Source: DASWJQ01 sp036397095 (lineage in GTDB: Bacteria; Chloroflexota; Anaerolineae; Anaerolineales; E44-bin32). Taken from it: a stretch of 30,077 nt of DNA. The stretch covers positions 1 to 30,077 of the forward strand of contig DASWJQ010000038.1 of the NCBI GenBank assembly GCA_036397095.1, in the 5' to 3' direction. The stretch's first letter is position 1. Each line of letters opens with the position of its first letter. The notes beneath the pieces were generated by a model. The model made no database searches. It worked only from the letters and a program-made list of their open reading frames with translations, and was not told the DNA's origin. Position numbers and translations under genes: made by a program. Below are positions 13,231 through 21,969 of this stretch, one piece after another.

Positions 13231-15006
13231 TCAGGCCGCGGGGCTCTCCCTGTCTGCAGCCTCGACCGGACCGGCGTCGGCCGTGATAACCAATCCCGAA
13301 TTGGCGAGATAGGCGATCACCTGGCGCGCGTTCTCCTCCGAAGTTCGATCCGTTGTTGTCAGCCGAATCTCGGGATTGAGTGGCTCCTCATACGGATCGT
13401 CTATTCCGGTGAAACCCTTCAGGTCACCCCTGCGGGCGCTGGCGTACAGGCCTTTAGTGTCTCGCGCTTCGCAGATCTCAATCGGCGTATCGACATAGAC
13501 TTCAATAAAGCGACCCCCGCCGACCATGCTGCGGACATCGTTGCGCGTCGCCAGATAGGGGCTAATGGCGGCACAGATCGCTATCCCCCCATGGCGCGCA
13601 ATCTCGCTGGCGACGAATCCGATGCGCCGGATGTTGGTGTCCCGGTCTTCCTTGCTGAACCCCAGGCCATTCGATAGGTGGGTCCGGATAACGTCTCCAT
13701 CTAGCAGAGTGACGGTGCGCCCATGTTCCTGCAAAAGCACCGCCAGCACTTCGGCAGTGGTGGACTTCCCCGCCCCGCTTAAGCCCGTGAACCATATGCA
13801 GGCGCCTTGCTTATGGCGAGGCGGATAAGTGTCGCCAAGGATCTCCGCTACTTCCGGGCGAGTAAACCATTCCGGGAGCTTTCGCCCCTTGTTCAGGTAC
13901 TGCTCGCGCACCTCCGTCCCAGAGATGCTAGCAGTCTTGCCGTTTCTGGACACCCGTGTGACCTCTTCGTATCGGCTCTCCTCTGGCAGGTAGACAAACT
14001 CTTGAAACGGTACCGGGACGACCCCGGTCTCGCCCGAGTAGCGCGCCACCATCTCCTGGGCCTCGTAGGGCCCATAAAAGGGCTTCCCTTGAGAATCATC
14101 ACCGGGGCTGGCGTGATCCCTGCCAACAATCAGGTGGTTGGCCCCGTAGTTGCGGCGAATGATGGCGTGCCACAGGGCTTCCTTGGGTCCTGCCAACCTC
14201 ATCGCCAGGGGCAGGAGCGCCAGCAACACCCGATCCTTATCGTAGTACTTCGAGGCGAGCGCCCGGTATGTGCGCACCCGAGTGTAATGGTCTACATCAC
14301 CTGGCTTGGTCAGTCCAACAACTGGATGGAGGAGCAGCGTTCCATCGAGATCCTGGATAGCGCGCTTGGTGAGCTCTTCATGGACGCGATGAAGCGGGTT
14401 GCGTGTCTGAAAGGCCACAACATTGGTATGGCCCGTCTCCGCCAGGCGGCGTCGGGTGGCAGCCGGAGACAGTCGGAGTTCTTTGAAGTCGAAATGATGC
14501 GGCAGTTCAAGTACGTGCAGGGGGCCTGAGATGTACCGCCTCCCTTGACGATGCAAGGCGGCAATCCACGGGTGACGGGAGTCGCTGCTGCCGATCACCG
14601 AATGCGCTTCTTCCTCCAAGTCCCACTCATAAATCTCGTCGATCCGCATAATGGCCAGGAGCTCGTTCGTGGCGCTTCGTAACGCGATTTCGTGATCCAG
14701 CCTCACCCCCTCGGAGAGAGGAACGGGGAGGGTCACGGGAAGGGGAAACAGTGTGCCGTCTGCAAGGCGCATTTCTCCGAGGACTCGCTCATAGTCGGCA
14801 CGACCCATGAACCGGTCCAGAGGCGAGAACCCTCCCTGGGCTAGCAGTTCTATGTCACAAACTGCCCTCTGTCCGAGTTGTAATGAGGGGAGGGCGTTTG
14901 CACGGGACCGATACGACTCCACCTCCTCGGAAATCAACAGGTCCACGAGCGTCCCCCCATAAGGAGGGATCAATTTGTCGGTGGCGGCAATCATCTGGTT
15001 GGCCAA
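13231..15006 (-). CDS. Bifunctional sulfate adenylyltransferase / adenylylsulfate kinase
   Basis: About 591 residues. The N-terminal two thirds are ATP sulfurylase (PUA-like domain, then QTRNPLHRVH at about 200-209 and GRDHASPGDD at about 295-304), forming APS from sulfate and ATP. The C-terminal third is APS kinase (Walker A GLSGAGKS at about 408-415, DGDVIRTHL, DTPIEICEARDTKGLYA), forming PAPS. The fusion makes the sulfate donor for sulfotransferases or for assimilation. The TTG at 15006 is chosen: AAGGAG lies six bases upstream, while the in-frame ATG at 14994 has none; the open frame above it is not protein-like. The ribosome site lies in AAGGAGACCTCCTT, which can fold on itself. No sulfotransferase or PAPS reductase is in the window. 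Confidence 0.92.
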   Translation of the reverse strand: MANQMIAATDKLIPPYGGTLVDLLISEEVESYRSRANALPSLQLGQRAVCDIELLAQGGFSPLDRFMGRADYERVLGEMRLADGTLFPLPVTLPVPLSEGVRLDHEIALRSATNELLAIMRIDEIYEWDLEEEAHSVIGSSDSRHPWIAALHRQGRRYISGPLHVLELPHHFDFKELRLSPAATRRRLAETGHTNVVAFQTRNPLHRVHEELTKRAIQDLDGTLLLHPVVGLTKPGDVDHYTRVRTYRALASKYYDKDRVLLALLPLAMRLAGPKEALWHAIIRRNYGANHLIVGRDHASPGDDSQGKPFYGPYEAQEMVARYSGETGVVPVPFQEFVYLPEESRYEEVTRVSRNGKTASISGTEVREQYLNKGRKLPEWFTRPEVAEILGDTYPPRHKQGACIWFTGLSGAGKSTTAEVLAVLLQEHGRTVTLLDGDVIRTHLSNGLGFSKEDRDTNIRRIGFVASEIARHGGIAICAAISPYLATRNDVRSMVGGGRFIEVYVDTPIEICEARDTKGLYASARRGDLKGFTGIDDPYEEPLNPEIRLTTTDRTSEENARQVIAYLANSGLVITADAGPVEAADRESPAA

Positions 15007-15546
15007 GGAGGTCTCCTTCTGCCGGTCATGTCCGATGCGGGATGCCGTTTCGCCGATCGGCTGGAACCCCGTACCGCACCGGTCAAGTCGGCTGCGCGTC
15101 GAAGCTGATCGAAAGTGAACGCGGTGCGGCGCTATCGCGGCCCGGAGGGAAGTTGGGATCGAGCCTGGGTAACGGGTAAAAGGTACGGCTGCAGCCTCCG
15201 CGTCGGCCGCGGCTTCACCATTGCACCCCGCAGCAAAACGCCCTCCCACCGATCCAAGAGGAGAGGCATGCCGCTACGGTGCTGTCGAGGGGTAAAGGGG
15301 TGAACAGCCGACGACGTGCGGGCAACCACACTAGGAACTAAGACGGGCTTGAGCCTGACGGGGGTTTGGCGGATGATGATACAACGACGGCATGAGCGAC
15401 GCGGAAGAAACCATTGCGCATTTTGCTCCGCCTTCGTAACGAAGCAGTCGCCAGTTCGTTCTAATCTTATATACGGTTCAACCCACCGTGTCGGATTGGG
15501 CACGGGTGATCAACGCAATCGCTGAATTGAGTGAGGGATGCCAACC
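15007..15546. promoter_or_regulatory. Divergent intergenic region between sulfate activation and response regulator 1
   Basis: About 540 bases without a credible gene; short frames on both strands have no recognisable protein character. A TATATA (15468-15473) about 70 bases ahead of the response regulator could be its -10. The palindrome CTTCGT-A-ACGAAG at 15432-15444 lies 23 bases upstream of it, a possible operator. The leader of the sulfate gene would be long (several hundred bases) if it starts here; I see no known riboswitch. Confidence 0.35.
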
Positions 15547-16224
15547 ATGGTGGACGACGGGCTCAACGCCTCCATCCTAGTCGCCGACGATGACCCATTG
15601 GTTTGCGACCTGCTCCGCATCCGACTCCAGGCAGCCGGCTTCTCGGTCGTGAACGTGGTCACCGATGGCCGCTCCGCGATCGAAGCCGTGGCCTCGATGA
15701 GGCCGGACATCCTCCTCCTCGACATCAGCATGCCGGATTTGGACGGTTTGGAAGTACTCAATGTGGTCAAAGCGACTTCCCCTGTCACCCAGGTGCTCAT
15801 GCTGACAGCCCGCGAGAATCCCGACTATGTCGCGCGGGCAATTGCGATGGGAGCAGCCGGCTATATTGTCAAACGCCCCGCCGCCATCGAGTCTCTGAGC
15901 GAGACGATCCGATTGGCCCTAGAGGGGGACGCAGTAGTCGTCGACCAAACGCTATTGCGGGAAGCCGCACTCCGAACAAGTCACTCCAATGGATCCGCCG
16001 AGCCTGAAATCCCCCCCAGCCTGGCAGCCCTGACTCCTCAGGAGACGGAGGTTCTGAAGCTCATTGCAGGCGGTCTGACGAATGAGGAGATCGGCGCATC
16101 GCTCCACGTCAGCTACAACACAGTTAAGAGCCATGTAAGCAGCATCTACGACAAGCTCCAGGTTTCGGATCGAACGCAGGCGGCCATCTTCGCCCTACGC
16201 CAGGGGATTGGGCCGAAGGAATAA
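15547..16224 (+). CDS. NarL/FixJ-family response regulator 1
   Basis: About 225 residues. Receiver domain: acidic VADDDP (12-17), phospho-acceptor Asp59 in LLLDISMPDLDG, LTAR with the switch Thr, and the conserved lysine in YIVKRPA. A linker leads to a canonical LuxR helix-turn-helix: LTPQETEVLKLIAGGLTNEEIGASLHVSYNTVKSHVSSIYDKL. It should bind DNA as a phosphorylated dimer. ATG at 15538 is in frame, but GAGGG sits right against it and nine bases before the ATG at 15547, so 15547 is preferred. No histidine kinase is in the window. It converges on a second regulator 45 bases away. Confidence 0.92.
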   Translation: MVDDGLNASILVADDDPLVCDLLRIRLQAAGFSVVNVVTDGRSAIEAVASMRPDILLLDISMPDLDGLEVLNVVKATSPVTQVLMLTARENPDYVARAIAMGAAGYIVKRPAAIESLSETIRLALEGDAVVVDQTLLREAALRTSHSNGSAEPEIPPSLAALTPQETEVLKLIAGGLTNEEIGASLHVSYNTVKSHVSSIYDKLQVSDRTQAAIFALRQGIGPKE

Positions 16225-16269
16225 CCCCTGGCCCTCCCCGTTGCCGTAAGCAGCTAACTCGCTGGTCCA

Positions 16270-16968
16270 TCAGCTGCCCACCCCAGGCAGCTCCTCCTCC
16301 ACGTTTCCCAACTCGCCGACCAACGCGAACAACTGCTCGCGATCGTCCAGTCTGAGTTTCTTGAGAATTCCGGCAACATGCTCTTGGACATGCTCGGCGG
16401 TCAGTACCAATTCCTTGGCGATATCATCATCGATATAGCGCCGTGCAATAAGTCGGAGTACGCCGAACTCGCGAACAGTCAGGCTCTGCAAGGTCCCTGT
16501 CCGGAGCTCGTGAAAACGCGCCTGGAGCTGCAGCTTCACCATCGATGGAAAAAGCGTGGCCCGGATCGATTCGCCATCCACGATGGATTCGCGACCCACT
16601 TGCAGTCTCCGTATCATTTCCGGAAGCTGCGCCATCCTCAAGTTCTGTTTGGTCAGGAAACCTGAAGCGCCACGAACCAATGCGCCCGCCACGTGGACAG
16701 GTGAGCTATGAGCGCTAATGATCAGGATCCTCATCTCAGGATGGGCGTCCACGAGGCTTGAAAGGACCTCGAGCCCGTTCATATCTGGCATCAAGAGATC
16801 CAGGAGAACGACATCGGGCAGCAGGTCCTCAGCCATCGCCAAAGTCTGATGCCCGTCAAAGGCCAAGGCAACGACGTCCATTCCCGATTCCAGCAGGTGC
16901 AGCCGAAGCGCTTCACAAGCAAGCGGGTCATCATCAGCGATCAGCACTCGTACCGCGGATCCGGTCAT
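16270..16968 (-). CDS. NarL-type response regulator 2, divergent output domain
   Basis: 232 residues from the ATG at 16968 (AAGGA seven bases upstream; the frame continues to 17028 but without support). Receiver: IADDDP (10-15), Asp57 in VVLLDLLMPDMNG, SAHS and the lysine in FLTKQNL. The C-terminal domain aligns with LuxR-type HTH (LTVREFGVLRLIARRYIDDDIAKELVLTAEHVQEHVAGILKKL) but the recognition helix lacks the usual TVKxH pattern, reading HVQEH. Receiver similarity to regulator 1 (ADDDPLACEALRLHLLESGM against ADDDPLVCDLLRIRLQAAGF) shows they are paralogues. No kinase partner nearby. Likely regulates a target set of its own. Confidence 0.9.
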   Translation of the reverse strand: MTGSAVRVLIADDDPLACEALRLHLLESGMDVVALAFDGHQTLAMAEDLLPDVVLLDLLMPDMNGLEVLSSLVDAHPEMRILIISAHSSPVHVAGALVRGASGFLTKQNLRMAQLPEMIRRLQVGRESIVDGESIRATLFPSMVKLQLQARFHELRTGTLQSLTVREFGVLRLIARRYIDDDIAKELVLTAEHVQEHVAGILKKLRLDDREQLFALVGELGNVEEELPGVGS

Positions 16969-17300
16969 GAGTCGTCCTTTCCGAAGTGAGCTCCCATTGG
17001 GTTCAGGGACCCCCGCGGGCTGCCCCACGGTGTGCCGAGAGGGAAATGTAGGGGAGAACCCATACAGCGGTCCCGATCGATGACTAAAACTGCCTGCGTC
17101 GGGTCGAAGGCGAATTGTTCTTTGCCTGAGATCCGCGGTGCCCTCGGTCGCCGCCGATCAGGTCGATGAGTGGGAGGTCGGCCGGCCTTCGATAGAGCCA
17201 AAGCAATCGGGCGAGCCATATGGACGGGCTGGGCGGATCGGATTTTGGTGCCGGGCACAGATATGCCGCCCTTGGGTTGGCACGAATATGGGCGCCTTTG
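16969..17300 (-). promoter_or_regulatory. Leader/intergenic region upstream of response regulator 2
   Basis: 332 bases between the metallophosphoesterase stop and the regulator start. No credible gene; small frames are low-complexity shadows. No convincing -35/-10 pair or T-tailed hairpin found, so the regulator may have a weak promoter here or be reached by read-through from upstream. Confidence 0.3.
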
Positions 17301-18449
17301 TTAGGCAAGTTCCCACAACGTGATTTGCGGGCGACACAGGAAGCGTACGCGCGGGGCACTGGCGCCCTCCATTCCAAGCCCCCGCGTCACAAAGAGAGTC
17401 ATCCCCCCCACTTTCATACGGCCGACCTCCATAGCCTTGCCGTAAAGCGAGGAGGTGTAGATCGCCCCCAGCACTGGCAGCCGAACCTGGCCCCCGTGGG
17501 TGTGCCCGGAGAACTGGAGATCGATCCCGATGGTGGCGGCATGCGGCGCCAAGTCAGGAGAGTGATAGAGAAGCAAGCGGAACCCTCCGCTTGATTCGGA
17601 CACCAGTTGCTCGAGAGTCTTTGCATCCAGGAAGGGCCTGTGAGAACAGGCCACGCCGATGAGTTCGATTTCGCCGCCGTGGGCCCGTATCGTGATCCGC
17701 TCGTCATTGAGCAGACGAACTGGCGTGCCCTCGAAGACCTCGCTCAATACGTCGGGGCGATCCACTGGGGGGCTTCCGGGGACAGCGTAAACACCCAGAG
17801 AAGCATCAAGCCGCTGGAAGACGCGGCGCGCCGCCATCCAGGCTTCCGGATCATCAACGCAGGAGTAGCTGATCGCATCGCCCGAGAACAGGATGAGATC
17901 AGGCCGCAGTCTTGAGATCTCAGCCACGACCTGGTCATCCAGCCGACAAGGACGGTGCATGTGCAAATCGCCGAAGTGCACAATCCTGATCGGTCGCCGC
18001 AGCCCCAGTCGCTCGCTGGCCAGCTGCTCGTGGGTAACCTCCAGCCAAGTGGGCTCCAGTCCGAACCCGTACACGACCAGCGCGGTCCCTAATCCTTGGA
18101 CAGCCGGCGCCCAAACGCCGGGAAGGAGGGCGGCCGGTATACGCATCAGGGCCAACGCTAGCGATTGCGGCTGCGGGTGCCCATATGAGATCCTGAATCG
18201 GGGGAGCAGGGCCAGGATGATCCAGTCAAACAAGAAGATCAGCCACAGACTCAGCGCCGGGCCCCATTGACCGCCGCTGGGGATCAGGCTCAGGAGAAGC
18301 AGAACGACAGCGTAAGCGGTGGGCGGAATTCGCTCGATCCACACCCCCGAACGAACGAGGATCTCGAATGGACCGCCAATCGTCCCCGGAAAGCTCTTCC
18401 GACGAGAGAAATCGCGGATCGGGACTGACGTCGGAGGTTGGCTTGTCAT
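17301..18449 (-). CDS. Membrane-anchored calcineurin-like metallophosphoesterase without GNH motif
   Basis: 382 residues. Three hydrophobic segments (about 45-58, 66-83 and 103-130) anchor it, then a YkuE-like phosphoesterase domain: GDLHMH (160-165), SGDAIS with Asp191, YHSPD (295-299) and GHTHGGQ (315-321). The block normally reading AVPGNHD/E is VPGSPPVDRPD (223-233): the metal-bridging Asn and catalytic His are absent although the frame is open and flanks are conserved. Relatives act on phosphorylated lipids or nucleotides at the membrane. Activity is therefore doubtful. ATG start is plain with a weak ribosome site. It follows the GmhB-type gene by 69 bases. Confidence 0.82.
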   Translation of the reverse strand: MTSQPPTSVPIRDFSRRKSFPGTIGGPFEILVRSGVWIERIPPTAYAVVLLLLSLIPSGGQWGPALSLWLIFLFDWIILALLPRFRISYGHPQPQSLALALMRIPAALLPGVWAPAVQGLGTALVVYGFGLEPTWLEVTHEQLASERLGLRRPIRIVHFGDLHMHRPCRLDDQVVAEISRLRPDLILFSGDAISYSCVDDPEAWMAARRVFQRLDASLGVYAVPGSPPVDRPDVLSEVFEGTPVRLLNDERITIRAHGGEIELIGVACSHRPFLDAKTLEQLVSESSGGFRLLLYHSPDLAPHAATIGIDLQFSGHTHGGQVRLPVLGAIYTSSLYGKAMEVGRMKVGGMTLFVTRGLGMEGASAPRVRFLCRPQITLWELA

Positions 18450-18518
18450 AGGCAGTCGTGATTCAGCAGTCGACGGAACGAGGGGTCGGTTGAGATCCGG
18501 CTGCCTGAATGGCCCAAC

Positions 18519-19109
18519 TCAGCCGGGGGGGCCGGGCGTCTCTCCCACCAAGTGCAGCGCCAATTCAATCGCTTCATACAACCCCGGGACCGTCCCCTCT
18601 CGAGCAAGTCCTGCCTTCAGCGCCAATGGTGCCTCTGCTCGACCACGGCCCGTCTCCACCAAGATGGAATGTGGGATGCCGGCCGCCTGGGCCGCCTGCA
18701 GATCACTCAACGCGTCCCCAATGAGGATCGACCGCTTCGGGTCGATTCCGAGCTGCTTGGCCGCCCTCTGGATCAGGCCCGGCTTGGGCTTCCGGCACTC
18801 ACAGCCATCGAGCGGTGCGTGGGGGCACATGAACAACCCATCGATCCTCCCGCCCGCCTTCCGGATCGTCTCGACGATGCGGCGATTGATCGCCTCCGCC
18901 CGCTGACGGCTGATAATTCCCCTGCCAACCGCGGACTGATTTGTCACAACTACAACCTTGGCCTGGATCATGGCCGCCAGCCGGAGCGCCTCCAGGGAAC
19001 GGGGGAGGAAGGCGACCTCCGACCACTGCTGGACATAGGTCGCCCGATTCTCAATAATGACGCCGTCACGATCCAGATAGATCGCCGGCACGAGATCAGT
19101 GAGCCCCAT
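18519..19109 (-). CDS. HAD-IIIA phosphatase, GmhB-type (D,D-heptose 1,7-bisphosphate phosphatase family)
   Basis: 196 residues. Nucleophile motif YLDRDGVI (Asp13, Asp15), TNQSAVGRGI (motif II), a zinc site with CPHAPLDGCECRKPKPG (Cys95, His97, Cys103, Cys105) and LIGDALSD (motif IV, Asp132), all in the GmhB order and length. The family makes ADP- or GDP-heptose precursors for surface glycans, but some members act on histidinol phosphate or other sugars. No heptose kinase or isomerase is near. The ATG at 19109 with GGAGAGAG about ten bases upstream is preferred to the open frame beyond it. Lies after the broken rmlD. Confidence 0.85.
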   Translation of the reverse strand: MGLTDLVPAIYLDRDGVIIENRATYVQQWSEVAFLPRSLEALRLAAMIQAKVVVVTNQSAVGRGIISRQRAEAINRRIVETIRKAGGRIDGLFMCPHAPLDGCECRKPKPGLIQRAAKQLGIDPKRSILIGDALSDLQAAQAAGIPHSILVETGRGRAEAPLALKAGLAREGTVPGLYEAIELALHLVGETPGPPG

Positions 19110-19314
19110 GCACCTGTACTCTCTCCGCCATGGCCCTCCGCAAAGCCTCCAATGGGGGAAGGCGGAGTCCGAATGTGTTTTCAAACCGGCTGCAGTCCAA
19201 CGATGAGCAGCTTGGACGTTCTGCCCGACCAGCGAAGTCGGAGGTCTAGGCCGCGACCAGTACTTTGGGCCGGATGTTCCTTGCCTCGGCGTTGAGCGCC
19301 ACAATTCGCCCGGC

Positions 19315-20004
19315 TCAGTACAGTCTAGTAGTATGCCCGTCTCCGGCAAGTAGATACACGCCCAATCGCTCGGCCAACGAGTCGAGTCCATAAGCATGGC
19401 CCCGCGCGAGCAGTTGGCCCGCTGCCTCGGCGGGCGACCGGGTCCAGTCCGGGATGTCGACCTGATCGTCTACGACTTTCATCACCCCATGGTAACGGGC
19501 CCAGCGAAGGACCTTAGTAGGAAAGCTTGTCCTGCGGAAACTGTACACCCAGCTCGACCGGATGATCAGGTATTGGCGAGCCGAGTTTTGCACCGCCCTC
19601 TCGCCTTCGAGCTTGGTGCGCCCATTCGCATTGAGCGGATTCGGGGAGTCAGACTCGACGTAGGGGAACCCTTCCTCTCGTCGAACACGTAGTCAGTTGA
19701 GTAGTAGACCAGACGCGCCTTGCTGGAGCACGCCTCGGCGATTATGGCAGGCGCATGGGCGATTGGCGGCCGCCGCTCGATCCTGTTCGGTTCCTGCCCT
19801 GTCTACTACGGTGGACGCGGAGTTGTTCACCACGATCTGGGGTGGGGTGATTCTCACCAGTGTGCGGAGCTTCTTGTGTGTATCACTTGCCAGGTCAAAA
19901 TCCTCCCGGCCAGCGGCGACCACGCGTGCTAGCGGGGACAGGCAGCCGTCAAACTACACGAGCTGCCCGCTCTTGCCGAAGACGAACAGGGTCTCCCGAT
20001 TCAA
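19315..20004 (-). pseudogene. rfbD: dTDP-4-dehydrorhamnose reductase (rmlD/rfbD), broken
   Basis: Three reading frames together spell one degraded RmlD. It starts at TTG 20004 (overlapping the rmlA stop) with LFVFGKSGQLV, then a TAG at 19954-19956 where the family has Trp. DFDLASDTHKKLRTLV...IVVNNSAS-T follows; a frameshift near 19757 leads to HAPAIIAEACSSKARLVYYSTDYVFDERKGS; another in the G-run at 19663-19666 leads to YVESDSPNPLN, RTKLEGERAV, LIIRSSWVY and VVDDQ. It ends at LAGDGHTTRLY, short of the usual C-terminus. YxxxK has become S-x-x-Lys-type and many residues deviate. The reductase last in dTDP-L-rhamnose synthesis is thus lost here. Confidence 0.85.
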
Positions 20005-20887
20005 GGCCGGGATGCGACGGCCTCGCGCTCGCTCAAGACGCCAATCAGGTACTCGCGGTATCCGTTGTCGCTCATCAGCTCCGCCTCCGCCCTTAACTGG
20101 TCGTTGCTAATGTAGCCCATTCTCCAAGCGATTTCTTCGGGACAGGCGATCATCATCCCTTGCCGCTCCTGCACCGCGTGCACGAAGCTGGCCGCCTGCA
20201 ACAACGCCTCGTGCGTCCCGGCATCCAACCATGCGGTGCCCCGTCCCAAGACCTCGACGTGCAGGCTGCCCCGTTCCAGGTAATGTCGCTGCACATCGGT
20301 GATCTCAAGCTCTCCCCGCTCCGATGGCACCAGCCTTGATGCGACATTGACAACATCAGAATCGAAGAAGTAGATGCCCGGAACGGCGTAGCGGGACCGC
20401 GGCTTGTCCGGCTTCTCGACGATGCTCAGAGCTCGGCCTTCTTCGTCGAACCCCACCACCCCATAGCGCTCCGGGTCATTCACCGGATACGCAAAAACGA
20501 TTCCCCCCGATTCCAACTCCGCCGCGCGGCGCAGGGCACTGCCCAACCCGTGCCCGAAGAGCACGTTGTCGCCAAGAACAAGGCAAACGCTGTTATCGCC
20601 TATGAATTCCCGTCCCACGTCGAATGCATCCGCCAAGCCCTTCGGCTCGGCTTAGCTGAATTCGAGTCTCAAACGACGGTCGTCTCCCAAGAGCGCGCGG
20701 CAGGATGCCAGGTGTTCTGGCGTCCTGACCACCAGGACCTCCCGAACCCCAGCCAACATCAGTATCGAAAGTGGGTAGTAGATCAGTGGCTTATCATAGA
20801 GCGGCAGAAGCTGCTTACTCGTCGGAATGGTGAGCGGGTGAAGTCGTGTCCCCCGGCCGCCAGCCAAGCCAAAATGATACCCCTCAT
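20001..20887 (-). pseudogene. rfbA: Glucose-1-phosphate thymidylyltransferase (rmlA/rfbA), frameshifted
   Basis: The ATG at 20887 (ATGA overlap with rmlB stop) opens MRGIILA, then a 5-bp tandem duplication (gccaa twice at 20863-20872) throws the frame; the true continuation LAGGRGTRLHPLTIPTSKQLLP, YDKPLIYYPLS is in another frame and runs to LLGDDRRLRLEFS then TAA at 20652-20654. The rest (AKPKGLADAFDVGREFIG, LGDNVLFGHGLG, VEKPDKPRS, RGTAWLDAGTHEALLQA) is in a third frame to 20001. Between the last two parts the usual YAVQ-like residues are missing, so a short deletion lies there. Intact RmlA joins glucose-1-phosphate and dTTP; here translation would fail. Sequencing error is an alternative explanation for one lesion, hardly for all. 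Confidence 0.85.
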
Positions 20888-21969
20888 GCAACCTCCTGCC
20901 GTTCCCGGTAGTTCAGAGTAAGCCACTCCTCGTAAGACGGTCTGGCCTCGATCGCCTCAATCCATGATTGGTTCGCAAGATACCAGTCAATCGTCAGACG
21001 GAGCCCGTCCTTCAAGGAATGACGTGGACTCCAGCCGAGCTCGGCCTGGATCTTGCCGATGTTCATGGCGTAGCGTCGATCATGACCCGGCCGATCCCTG
21101 ACTCTGGTGATCAGAGACCGATGGGGGTAGCAGGCTGCGTCTGGGAAGCGTGCATCCAATTCGGCGCAGATGAGCTCGACGATCTCTAAGTTCGTCGGCT
21201 GATTCACCCCGCCGACGTTGTATACCTCGCCGACCTTGCCGCGTTCCAATACCAGGGAGATGGCCTCGCAATGGTCGTCCACGTAGAGCCAGTCCCGCAC
21301 TTGCTTGCCGTCGCCGTAGATGGGTATGGGCTCCCCGCGCAGCGCATTGAGGATGACCAGCGGCACGAGTTTCTCCGGGAATTGCCGCGGGCCATAGTTG
21401 TTCGAACAGTTTGTGATCGTTGCCGGTAGGCCATAAGTGTGGGCGAAGGATCGCACCAGGTGATCGCTGGCAGCCTTCGAGGCAGCGTATGGCGAATTGG
21501 GTGCGTAGGGCGTTGCTTCCGAGAAAGGGGGAGCCTCCGGCGACAGCGAGCCATAGACCTCGTCGGTAGAGATGTGGTGGAAGTGGATCCGGGAAGCCGA
21601 ATCCTCTTCCGAACTGGTCAAGCGCACACGGGCCGCCTGCAGCAAGTTGAAGGTTCCCAAGATATTGGTTTCCATAAATTCGTGAGGCGCGTGGATCGAA
21701 CGGTCCACATGCGACTCGGCAGCCAGATGGATAATCGTGTCGATTCGATAGTCCCCAACGATCTCGCGCATCGCCTTCGCATCGCGGATGTCCTGGTGCA
21801 GGAAGGTATGCCGATGCGGATCGGGGAGATCGGCCAGGTTCTCAAGGCTAGCTGCGTAGGTGAGGGCATCCAGGTTGAATAGCGCAACGTCGGGATAGCG
21901 CCGCTGTAGGAATCGAACAAGGTTGGAGCCGATGAAGCCGGCGCCACCGGTAACGAGGATTCTTCTCAC
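20884..21969 (-). CDS. rfbB: dTDP-glucose 4,6-dehydratase
   Basis: 361 residues, full length for the family. GGAGFIGSN (8-16) binds NAD, AAESHVDRSI follows, catalytic TDE at 135-137 (STDEVYG) and Tyr161/Lys165 in YAASK; also TNCSNNYGPRQFPEKLVPL, GDGKQVRDWLYVDDH and a C-terminal GHDRRYAMNIGKI. It converts dTDP-glucose to dTDP-4-keto-6-deoxyglucose, the branch point for rhamnose and other deoxysugars. GTG start with AGGAG seven bases upstream. It overlaps the broken rmlA by four bases, the typical rmlBA arrangement. It is the only intact member of the set here, so its product would need other genes to be used. Confidence 0.95.
   Translation of the reverse strand: MRRILVTGGAGFIGSNLVRFLQRRYPDVALFNLDALTYAASLENLADLPDPHRHTFLHQDIRDAKAMREIVGDYRIDTIIHLAAESHVDRSIHAPHEFMETNILGTFNLLQAARVRLTSSEEDSASRIHFHHISTDEVYGSLSPEAPPFSEATPYAPNSPYAASKAASDHLVRSFAHTYGLPATITNCSNNYGPRQFPEKLVPLVILNALRGEPIPIYGDGKQVRDWLYVDDHCEAISLVLERGKVGEVYNVGGVNQPTNLEIVELICAELDARFPDAACYPHRSLITRVRDRPGHDRRYAMNIGKIQAELGWSPRHSLKDGLRLTIDWYLANQSWIEAIEARPSYEEWLTLNYRERQEVA

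Noticed and set aside
15132..15503. 123-codon minus-strand frame upstream of the sulfate gene
   Set aside because: No recognised motifs, no ribosome site, basic and Pro-rich like random GC-rich sequence.
16984..16994. AAGTGAGCTCC shared with 21970-21980 upstream of response regulator 2 and rmlB
   Set aside because: An 11-base match between two places in 30 kb is expected by chance; at rmlB it is simply the ribosome-site region.
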